Origin: Schistosoma mansoni
Taxonomy: Eukaryota > Platyhelminthes > Trematoda > Strigeidida > Schistosomatidae
Length of the DNA stretch: 64,000 nucleotides
Direction of reading: 5' to 3'
Assembly: GCF_000237925.1 (NCBI RefSeq)
Contig: NC_031498.1
Location: forward strand, 4,634,229 to 4,698,228
Shown one piece after another: positions 46,001-64,000 of this stretch; the stretch's first letter is position 1; each line of letters starts with the position of its first letter. The notes beneath the pieces were generated by a model, which saw only the letters and a list, made by a program, of their open reading frames with translations, did no database searches and was not told the DNA's origin. The translations under genes and the position numbers were made by a program.

Positions 46001-49000
46001 CCACCTGTTGGTGGCCGAGATGAAACTGAAAGTAAAGAAGCACTGAACAATTGGAGAAACATCATTACAAAAGTTTAATTCAGCCCTCCTTCGAGATACT
46101 GACAAACTCAACGAATTCAAGATAACTCTCAACAACAGGTTCCAAGCCTTACAAGATTTATCAAAGAAGAGGAAACTACTGTGGAGAACCATGAGGAGGG
46201 AATCAACTACCAAGCAGTAATTTTAGCTTGCCAGGAGGTTTTAGGCCGCAAGAAGCATCATCATAAGGAATGGATCTCTATCGAGGCCGTGAGCAGGATT
46301 CAAGTAAGAAAGAAGAAGGCAAACCAATCACTGAGATTCAAGAATGGAGAAAAAGGTGGGTAGAACACTTCGAGGAACTCTTGACTAGATCAGCTTCATT
46401 AAATTCACTGAACGTCGAGGCAGCATCTACAGACTTTCCTATAGCTGTCACTCCACCGACAATCGAAGGCCTCAAGTTAGACAAAGGAAAAAGCAAGATT
46501 CTTAAGTACAAAACGGGGAACACCAACCCATTCAAACTTGGTGGAGAAACTCTGGAAGAGGTGGAATCCTTCATGTACCTGGAAAGCATCATCGATGAAC
46601 AAGGAGGATCGGATGCAAGGATTGGCAAACCAAGGACTACATTCTCACAATTGAAGAACATATGGAACTCAAAACATCTGTCAATCAACATCAAAGTCAG
46701 AATATTCAATGCGAACGTTAAGACAGTTCTACTGTACAGAGCTGGAACTTGTAGAACTATCTCAACCATCACCAAAATGGTGCAAGTAATTATAAACAAT
46801 TGTCTATTCAAAATTTTTATTGCCCGTTGATCAGTTACCATCAGCAACAGCCTGCTGTGGAAGAGAACAAACAAGCTTCCATCTGAAGAGGAAACTAGGC
46901 AAAGTCGTTGGAAGTGGATAGGACATACATTGATCTCATGCTACTTTTACACCTATATACATACCTACTTACATATACCTATCTCTACATAAATGCCTAC
47001 CTATGTATAATAAATAGTAATAGTTTCTATAATACTATGGTATTACCACAATAATAATATAATAATAGTTAGCTTATGTTAAAAAACCCGCATGCGATAT
47101 GGCAACCTCATCAATAATTGAGATGGTGGAGATTTGTAGTCCAGGTGGGGTGATTTTGGTAGAGCTTCCAGCTCAGAGACAAGGCAAGCCCTCACATGGA
47201 ATCCTGAAGGCCAAAGGAAAAGAGGAAGACCAAAGAACACATTACTCCGAGAAATGGAGACATGAGAAGAATGAACAAAAATTGGATAGAACTAAAAAGG
47301 AAGGCTCAGGACAGAGTGGGTTGGAGAATGCTGGTCGGCGGCCTATGCTCCATTGGGAGTAACAGGCGTAAGTAAGTAAGTAAGTCAAGCTCAGAGAGCG
47401 GAATTCCACCAAAACCAGCAACGATATCTGTTCACACACACAGATCGCCAGTTTTATGCCTGGACATATAAAGATGTATCGAGCAATCAGGGAATAGTTT
47501 GCAATTAACCAATGAAATTCGGTCAAAAAATGTATGTTGAAAAAAATAGTTACTTATGAGTAACACAGTTATATTACACAAATCTCACAAGTTTTTCCTG
47601 TCTTAATTCATCTGGTGTAATGAATGGTCAATAGTATAAGGTTTTCTTGGTGTCCTGGTGACTTTCGTTCTTACTCATGATCTAGTAGGTTGCCTATAGT
47701 CATTTTATTTTGTATGAAATATGGATGATATTTTCATACAATTAACGAGAATTTAACTAGAAGTTAGTCAACTAAATAGTATTGTCTTTTGATATTCATT
47801 GATTTTTGTTTCAGTTTTCTGTTTTGGTTATGAGCCACTTTATCTGCTTACTTTGTTCAGTCTATTATCAGTTAATTCATTGTTTGAATAATTAATTGTA
47901 ACGTTAAAATAATCTATCCATCGTCTTTGTAATCTTTTCATTTTTACCTGATATACCTTCTTCCCTCTTTTTAGGCTACTAAATTTGCATTGAATTATTT
48001 ACAGAAATATGGGTCCAACTTGAAAGCAGTTTTGTTTGGCGGTTCACATGGAGGCTTTTTAACGTTACATTTAGCCTCACGATATAAAAACTTATATCAT
48101 GTAGCTACAGCTCGTAATCCAGTGACTCATCTAGTCAGCCTTATTGATACATCTGATATACCGGATTGGTGTTATACTGAATCAGGTTTAGCAGATTGGT
48201 GTGAATGGCCTCTTGGTTATTTACCGAATGAAAATGAATTAACACGTTTATCAAATCAATCTCCTTTGAAATATTTAGATAAAACATGGTCTGTGCCTTT
48301 GTTAATGTTGTTAGGTGGAAAAGATCGTCGTGTACCAAATAGTCAGGTTAGTAGTTTGAAATTGTAAGTTATAATATTTAAAAATTATCCACAACCCAGT
48401 GCTTCCAGATTTTCGATGTTGATCTAGATAAGATGATTTCGTGATTTAAACTTTGAAAATTCTACAATTTCCACAAATCCCCCTAATGATGATTCGCTCA
48501 CTAGTGACTAAATGCAAGATATGACTCCTGAAGCTCTGGTGAGAAGCTTTGGCCAGTGAAGTTCAACCATGTGGAGTATGAGACAGTTACCCACTGAAGA
48601 TGATCGAAGATGGTCGCGCATTGTTGTGGGTTGATTCAGGTTAGACATTGGCACCATTGGATGGGCGTTCAATGGTCTATTTGTTAAGCGTTCACGCGCG
48701 AGTCTAAAGATCCCAGGTTTGAGTCCTGCATGCAAGATTGTGGACGCGCACTGACAAGGAGTCCCGTTCTAGGATGAAACGGGCGTCCAGTGCTTCCAGG
48801 TTTCCAGTTGTCTAATTTGAATTAGTTCGTGATCTCGAAAAACCCCTAAAAAGAGATTGTTTAATAGTTAGTTATTTTAGTGTAAATTGTCATCACTTGG
48901 TACATCGTTATCAAAATGATAGCATAAAAATGAATTTAAATATTTTTCTGTTTGATTGTTTACTTGTTTATCTTGATTTTAGGGATTAACATTCTGCCGA

Positions 49001-49135
49001 AAGTTGAAAGCTTTATGTCCAACTGTACCATGTGAAACGCTGCTCTATCCATATGATTCACATCCACTGGATTCTCCAGCATGTTCATTAGATGTTTTTG
49101 TGGATTGCGTAAATTGGTTTTTAAAACACTTGTAA
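31092..49135 (+). CDS. APEH: Acylaminoacyl-peptidase (S9C prolyl oligopeptidase family)
   Basis: Removes N-acylated residues from the N terminus of short blocked peptides; cytosolic in animals. Eight exons: 31092-31682, 33837-34131, 35145-35378, 40257-40581, 42307-42488, 43983-44233, 47975-48346 and 48983-49135. They total 2403 nt, all GT-AG and phase-consistent, giving 800 residues (human enzyme 732). Residues 1 to about 520 are the beta-propeller ([31 protein letters not shown]). The C-terminal alpha/beta-hydrolase domain has the oxyanion segment HGGPH (568-572), NYRGSLGYG, the nucleophile Ser650 in GGSHGGF, Asp743 in GGKDRRVP and His777 in YDSHPL, with spacing like the human triad. IPDWC is also conserved. 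Introns hold a gypsy element, a Penelope-like fragment with an assembly gap, and RTE copies; none touches an exon. Confidence 0.96.
31918..32408 (+). repeat. SINE-like repeat family 1, copy D (diverged)
   Basis: In the first peptidase intron. Starts with GGGTGGGGAGAGTCTACTCC and ends with TGTATTTAAATGAACAAATC. It is more diverged than copies B, C and F, with the shared frame broken. Confidence 0.82.
32521..32540. repeat. (GTTT)n microsatellite
   Basis: About five tandem TTGT/GTTT units. Confidence 0.9.
32925..33030 (+). repeat. tRNA-headed SINE relic
   Basis: GGTTAGGTGGTCAAATAGTT resembles the pol III A box of the tRNA-derived head also seen near 48670, 52580 and 58290. A box-B-like CAGATCTGAACTCC follows. 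No hammerhead-like tail is recognisable. Confidence 0.45.
33275..33450 (-). repeat. Unclassified dispersed repeat, copy 2 (LTR-like)
   Basis: Homologous to 14515-14700 (see there). Lies in the first peptidase intron. Minus-strand reading ends near CTGAATAAAGCACTAACTAG. Confidence 0.6.
36640..36790 (+). repeat. Sm-alpha-like SINE relic with hammerhead-like segment
   Basis: GTCTCTTACTAGGACGAAAC at 36697-36716, followed by a TATC and CTAGTGC segment. This is the stem II, GAAA and cleavage-site layout of the hammerhead in tRNA-derived schistosome SINEs. The CUGAUGA side is eroded to CGAATGA. Confidence 0.55.
37046..37049. repeat. Target-site duplication GTAC, left
   Basis: GTAC directly before the left LTR; the same four bases follow the right LTR at 39953-39956. 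Four to six base pairs is normal for gypsy integrases. Confidence 0.85.
37050..37321 (-). repeat. Gypsy 3' LTR (272 bp)
   Basis: TG...CA ended. Differs from the other LTR (39681-39952) at two positions that I can see. In the element's own (minus) orientation this is the 3' LTR, preceded by the polypurine tract AAAAGGGGGGACGAG (37322-37336). The last codons of the element ORF run into it. Confidence 0.95.
37304..39658 (-). CDS. Gypsy Gag-protease-integrase fusion, no RT
   Basis: 784 codons from ATG at 39658 ([14 protein letters not shown]), uninterrupted. The frame is also open upstream into the LTR, but this is the first ATG after it. Domains: Gag (1 to about 200); CCHC zinc knuckle [14 protein letters not shown] (205-218); aspartic protease with [12 protein letters not shown] (264-275); a junction near residue 302-306, directly followed by [17 protein letters not shown] (307-323), which is the end of RNase H; integrase zinc motif H422, H426, C456, C459; catalytic D487, D547 and E583 with the canonical 35-residue D-E spacing; and a C-terminal chromo-like region with [10 protein letters not shown] and WEGPYII. 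The RT and the RNase H catalytic part are absent and the junction keeps frame. The stop lies 17 bp inside the 3' LTR. Particle formation and integration could be intact, but copying would need RT in trans. Confidence 0.93.
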   Translation of the reverse strand: MKIPWPKEFEDGDVLGFLKEFEAVAELVGVKEPKAETVVLGTLLRGRAKAVYDSLDGAGGKTTWEAVTERLIVEFDSPVDREEALQKFRVAKLPIDGDPLVLAVELTKLLRRALPNLDEESEAQLLASQFIESVPVAVSQQLRLVHAAQPMDISELAKVTRQLMTRTVAPVACGSQEISSIEKKIEELQHEIAALRVTRKRNDKCFACGGTGHWKINCPTRRKRRYFRRYVFPSYSRDLGVVALVDRGAVYARVNVNELDLVCLIDTGAAVSLIGKEQCKRFKPCKVAVHTIGGHMLEVLGVSNSIGHVPGKENVMADYLSRPDMEAELPLTAYAVNSIEGDPLELVRQQKSDPKLREVIRVIREEADVDKRAMDKEVIMLLRQKERLKVNTYGALVWQDDDKNWVAVIPKDWRRKMIHECHQVAHTGIARTTDLLRQSAYWPGMRDDVAQYVLTCQQCQLMKSDRYMRPPLQSVPVTAVGDLWSVDVMGPFPQTDSGNRYLLVMTEHATRWVDAVPIADQRAKTVTEVIIRHIVAGHGVPKMILTDQGPCFESDEFKARLKQFGIKRIRTTPYHPQTNGLTERNNRTLKEWLASKGGNWEKELPLILLAHRASIQGTTKKSPFLLMYGRQPRLPMHNKTWPQQQKWTATRLRKERTEAIKNVKKKQISDIKKAEQQRRAWKPFRVGDLVKCRERRANTEGGPGSGKLIPKWEGPYIITERRGPVYTIRREDKQKRVNASQLQRWFQEHHEHESRTAPKETMVRRSERLREQLIKRGDECGVSY
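39667..39680 (-). promoter_or_regulatory. Putative gypsy primer-binding site
   Basis: On the minus strand, TGGTGTCGCTGCC begins about two bases after the 5' LTR. A TGG start fits the complement of a tRNA 3' CCA end; which tRNA cannot be said. Confidence 0.5.
39681..39952 (-). repeat. Gypsy 5' LTR (272 bp)
   Basis: Partner of 37050-37321. Visible differences are G for A in TTGCTTCGGGC and C for T in CTTATGTCGATA. Followed by GTAC at 39953-39956. Confidence 0.95.
41440..41650. repeat. Hairpin: inverted repeat with about 97-bp arms and hammerhead-like cores
   Basis: Left arm 41440-41538 and right arm 41550-41650 are near-perfect reverse complements around a loop of about 12 bp. Each arm read outwards carries the order (C)TGAAGAA, a short stem, (G)AAACGTC. 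Left arm on the minus strand: CTGAAGAAGTAGC then GAGTCACGAAACGTC. Right arm on the plus strand: TGAAGAAATGGC then GAGTTACTAAACGTC. This is the hammerhead order CUGANGA, stem II, GAAA, minimal stem III, GUC. Such motifs are known in Penelope-like element terminal repeats. Origin from two tail-to-tail Penelope termini is inference. Confidence 0.7.
41842..42146 (+). repeat. Solo LTR, gypsy family related to 37050-39952
   Basis: Starts TGTGGTGTGGTCTACTTATA and ends GTTCACTACA (TG...CA), 305 bp. The outer 30 bp resemble the LTR start of the intact gypsy element (TGTGGTGTGAGCTACTGATA). Flanks ACGA and ACGG could be an eroded 4-bp target duplication. The same family recurs inverted at 60941-61222. 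Confidence 0.75.
42620..42819. other. Assembly gap (200 N)
   Basis: Exactly 200 N, probably a placeholder size. The 28 bp before it (TGTAGGTTTGTTCTCTGAGC then TGGATGGTT) repeat directly after it, so a repeat was probably left unresolved here. Confidence 0.98.
42907..43134 (+). pseudogene. Penelope-like element polyprotein, C-terminal end
   Basis: A 75-codon open piece ending in TAA. It contains [28 protein letters not shown] and INPIYQ, the pattern found after the GIY-YIG endonuclease at the C terminus of Penelope-like reverse transcriptases (W-x-n-REFLEAWxSxxxSINRHxDxxPxY). RT and the GIY-YIG core are absent or lie in the gap. Confidence 0.75.
45150..46937 (+). mobile_element. RTE-type LINE, internally deleted copy
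   Basis: Same family as 53119-56317. The 5' leader (CTGCCTGTAGCTC from about 45157) and endonuclease region ([36 protein letters not shown]) are recognisable. Two internal jumps follow. Near 46310 the linker is shortened. Near 46475 the sequence passes from [11 protein letters not shown] straight to the post-catalytic [13 protein letters not shown], so the RT palm is missing. It stops at about 46937 in GGAAGTGGATAGGACATACA. Numerous stops are present; noncoding. Confidence 0.85.
46938..47178. repeat. Segment between RTE pieces, Penelope-related at its right end
   Basis: Low-complexity TA/ATAC-rich stretch (46950-47090), then a GAGATGGTGGAGATTTGTAG segment at 47118-47137. The latter matches the terminal region of the Penelope-like fragment at 43345-43378 (reverse complement). 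Confidence 0.5.
47179..47387 (+). mobile_element. RTE 3' fragment with AGTAAGTAAG tail
   Basis: The last roughly 210 bp of the RTE family, from ACAAGGCAAGCCCTCACATG to AGGCGTAAGTAAGTAAGTAA. Flanked by AGCTCAGAG on both sides (47070+100 = 47170-47178 and 47388-47396), which fits a separate 5'-truncated insertion with a 9-bp target duplication. Confidence 0.75.
48500..48840 (+). repeat. Sm-alpha-like SINE with tRNA head and hammerhead-like tail
   Basis: Best-preserved copy. A-box-like TGGTCTATTTGTTAAGCGTT (48674-48693), B-box GGTTTGAGTCC (48717-48727), then GCACTGACAAGGAGTCCCGT and TCTAGGATGAAACGGGCGTC (48748-48787). CACTG and CAGTGC, and GGACGC and GCGTCC, can pair around the core. The CUGAUGA box is eroded to CTGACAA. 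Lies in the last peptidase intron. Confidence 0.75.
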
Positions 49136-49192
49136 AACTTGTGAAAAAGCATAATGCTATGTTTTCTTTTCTGTTCATTTTGTTCACGTCGA

Positions 49193-49198
49193 AATAAA
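49193..49198 (+). terminator. Peptidase polyA signal AATAAA
   Basis: AATAAA 58 bp after the peptidase stop codon. Confidence 0.75.
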
Positions 49199-49294
49199 TA
49201 AGTAAACAATTAACTTCATGTTATTGCATTTCTTTTTGTAAATGTACATTTTTAAAATTATTTTTGTATATACCTGTGCACACGTATCTATCAT

Positions 49295-49990
49295 GAATAG
49301 CTCAGTGGTGATGTGCTTTAGTGCTGGATGTTAATGAGTTTGAATCTTGAATGAGATGATCTCTAGTGCTATTAGTAGCGCGTAGGCGGTTACCACTTCC
49401 TATTTGCCCACACCATAGGAGGATAGTTCTTGGGGTCCTTGCGAAGTAAACTGAATTAGTAGTGGTTTTGGCAGTTTGAGAGCGGGACTGCAGAACCCAA
49501 GAGATAACTACTAAGGGTTTTTAGTAATTATTTTTAAATGAGGTAGATTCATACTTCCAAGGCCTTACCATCGGCGACAGTAATCTGCGGGCTAAAGTGA
49601 GGTGTGGTATTTCCAGAGTCTACGTTCTGTAACTCCCCTTTCATTGTGGGAAAGTAGCGCCGCTGCAGATGCTAGTTTTCTGGCGTTAAACCCCTGTACA
49701 ACTTCGTCCTCGGACCATAACTCTCTTGTGTTTAGTCTTTCCGTTCCTCAAACGACCTGCTTAGGATAGTTGAGTCTAAATCAACAAGCCTTCTACTCAA
49801 CACTACTCGGTTGGGTCATTATTATACGCAAGGTTTACCTTCAAGCCAACTCAGCAGCTTTGGCTGCATTGGTTTGAATGCCATAGGAAACTGCATTTTC
49901 CCGAAGACTGTTGATATGTTTTAATGATGAGCATTAACTATCATGATATTTAGTTCCGAGGCTTAATGTCAATCACATCCACCCATTTAG
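49295..49990. repeat. Intergenic, probable old tRNA-headed repeat
   Basis: AATAGCTCAGTGGTGATGTG (49296-49315) is A-box-like and a weak B box, TGAGTTTGAATCTTG, follows. The next 500 bp are less AT-rich and probably repetitive, but I recognise no element or gene. Confidence 0.35.
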
Positions 49991-50371
49991 CTTATACATT
50001 TAGAGGAGTTGATCCGTCGCTTTGAATACGGTAGAAACTAAAACAGTAGTTTACTACTCTCTATTGAAAATCATAACACAGTGCGTAAAATTGGAAGATT
50101 TGACAATAATAATTTCTGTAGTAAACAAAAATGTATTTTAAAAGGTTTAGAAGACAATGTTAAGATGCTATACACCTAGGATCTGCTAGAATTATCACGC
50201 TTACTTTACAATCCTCACAATATCTCAACCTAGAAAACGGTGATGATTAAGTCACTGATGTGAACTAGTTCATTAGTCCGAGCCTCGGAAACGTCAGACG
50301 ATAGCACGTGACCTATGATTACTAAGCCTCATTGCATAGCGAAAAATATGGTTCTTCACGTACATTTCCAA

Positions 50372-50487
50372 TTGATTTGTTTATTTAAACACATACAAGG
50401 GGGCACCAGATATATATGCGCCACACAAATCTCATTTGTGAGGGCTGTGATACTACCCGGGTGCCCAGACCGAAGCAGGTTTTCTTA
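50372..50487 (-). repeat. SINE-like repeat family 1, copy E (3' fragment)
   Basis: Only the tail and the adjacent roughly 100 bp (GTGAGGGCTGTGATACTACC, CCAGACCGAAGCAGG) are present, just upstream of the Ku70 gene. Confidence 0.85.
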
Positions 50488-50889
50488 TTGATTTGAAGTT
50501 ACAATAAAGAACGTGCTATAGTGATAGCAGAATAAATTGTGCATTAAGATTATCCAAGCTTCATAGCAGTATAAATCAAAGTATAGAGTAGAAAAATTCC
50601 TACTTCTACTAACAGTCTTAATTATTGATTAATATTTCAGCCACTTATCTCTTGACAATCTTCACGTTTACCTGTCTCGATTTATCACCTGCTGAAAAAT
50701 GAGTTGGGGTTTAGAGTGTTCAATATGACTAGATTCAGTTGAAGAGGCACATACTGTACAAAATGAGCCTCTTGAATTCTATTAGTAACCACAGTCCCAT
50801 TTTTTCGACTTTTTAAAAAAAAAATGTAAATGAACTCATTAGCTTATATAAAATTCTTAAAATCCTAATTGTCTTATTTTAGTATTAAT

Positions 50890-63516
<12,627 letters not shown>

Positions 63517-63759
63517 GTCAGTGTTATATGCCTTTTGAACTTGTTTACTTTATTTAGTCATGGTTATTAAATTGTCAACACTGTTATTTGTCAAATCAGT
63601 ATTTATGTTATAAGATAAATTGGTTTATAACAAGCGGAGTTTACATATCGCCTCCTTTGTTCATATCTTTTTAATGTCCTAATATCGTTTTTTTAGCGAT
63701 TATTATTTGATATGATATAAAACGTAACATATTCAATACCACCTACATTGACGGTCAAT

Positions 63760-64000
63760 ATTGTCTGGTGTAGAAGTGAGTTGAAAGAACTCTAGGAGCG
63801 GTTAAATCAAGAAATGAGACGTGTTTATGAAGTTATTAATAATCTGAGCCATGTTGATAGCTGTAGACCACCTGTTTTGGGTCCGGATGGTTATCTTAAC
63901 CAGTTGTTTAAGACTGGTTCAGAATCGTTTGCAAGGGCCCAGATGTATTTACTCCTTGTTTTTCTTCAGAATATAAGTCCCGAAATCTACTTTTACTTTC
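63760..64000 (+). other. Unidentified coding-like segment at the window edge
   Basis: From an ATG at 63814 the frame is open to the last base (62 codons: MRRVYEVINNLSHVDSC, LGPDGYLNQLFKTGSESFAR, then hydrophobic MYLLLVFLQ). Upstream in the same frame SELKEL, a TAG at 63793-63795 and ERLNQE suggest that a coiled-coil-like stretch continues through a stop. It does not align with the next part expected of Ku70. It could be a retroelement ORF fragment or a pseudogene in the intron; not recognised. Confidence 0.4.

Noticed and set aside
48674-48740. Possible tRNA gene
   Set aside because: A and B boxes are present but a full cloverleaf and acceptor stem are not, and a hammerhead-like SINE tail follows; it is a tRNA-derived SINE head.

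Overview
The window is AT-rich eukaryotic DNA, most likely from a blood fluke (Schistosoma; species not resolved). The evidence is split genes with GT-AG introns, one gene with introns of only about 25-38 nt near its 5' end, tRNA-headed SINE relics carrying hammerhead-like motifs (the Sm-alpha pattern), RTE- and CR1-type LINEs, a Penelope-like element fragment and a Ty3/gypsy element. There is one 200-bp assembly gap.
Four host genes are supported, all on the + strand. They are the 3' exons of an annexin (424-3069, 5' end outside the window); a five-exon, membrane-anchored armadillo-like protein (27317-30920); a complete eight-exon acylaminoacyl-peptidase of 800 residues with its full Ser-Asp-His triad (31092-49135); and the first five exons of the DNA-repair protein Ku70/XRCC6 (50890 to beyond the right edge). 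The armadillo gene and the peptidase gene lie head to tail, 171 bp from stop to start codon, with a polyA signal and a possible trans-splice acceptor between them. The products have no evident common pathway.
From 3.1 to 27.3 kb the DNA is a transposon graveyard without a recognised host gene. It holds an RTE deletion relic (3.8-5.0 kb), a CR1-like LINE with two long ORFs in the same frame separated only by one TAA (8.2-12.9 kb), a LINE endonuclease relic (15.6-16.25 kb), and an older CR1-like LINE on the minus strand interrupted by an LTR-like insert (20.2-24.3 kb). From 31 to 64 kb transposons sit inside the introns of the peptidase and Ku70 genes: a young gypsy element lacking reverse transcriptase (37.05-39.95 kb), two LTRs of a related family, a 100-bp-armed hairpin with hammerhead-like motifs (41.4-41.65 kb), a Penelope-like 3' fragment around the gap (42.6-43.4 kb), RTE deletion copies (45.1-47.4 kb), and a near-complete RTE with a 13-bp target duplication (53.1-56.3 kb). 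Six copies of a roughly 530-bp SINE-like repeat are scattered through the window.
No strongly supported new host system was seen. The best candidates for something undescribed are the gypsy element whose single ORF fuses Gag-protease directly to integrase, the CR1 element with an in-frame stop as its only ORF1/ORF2 boundary, and the possible dicistronic, trans-spliced armadillo-peptidase pair.
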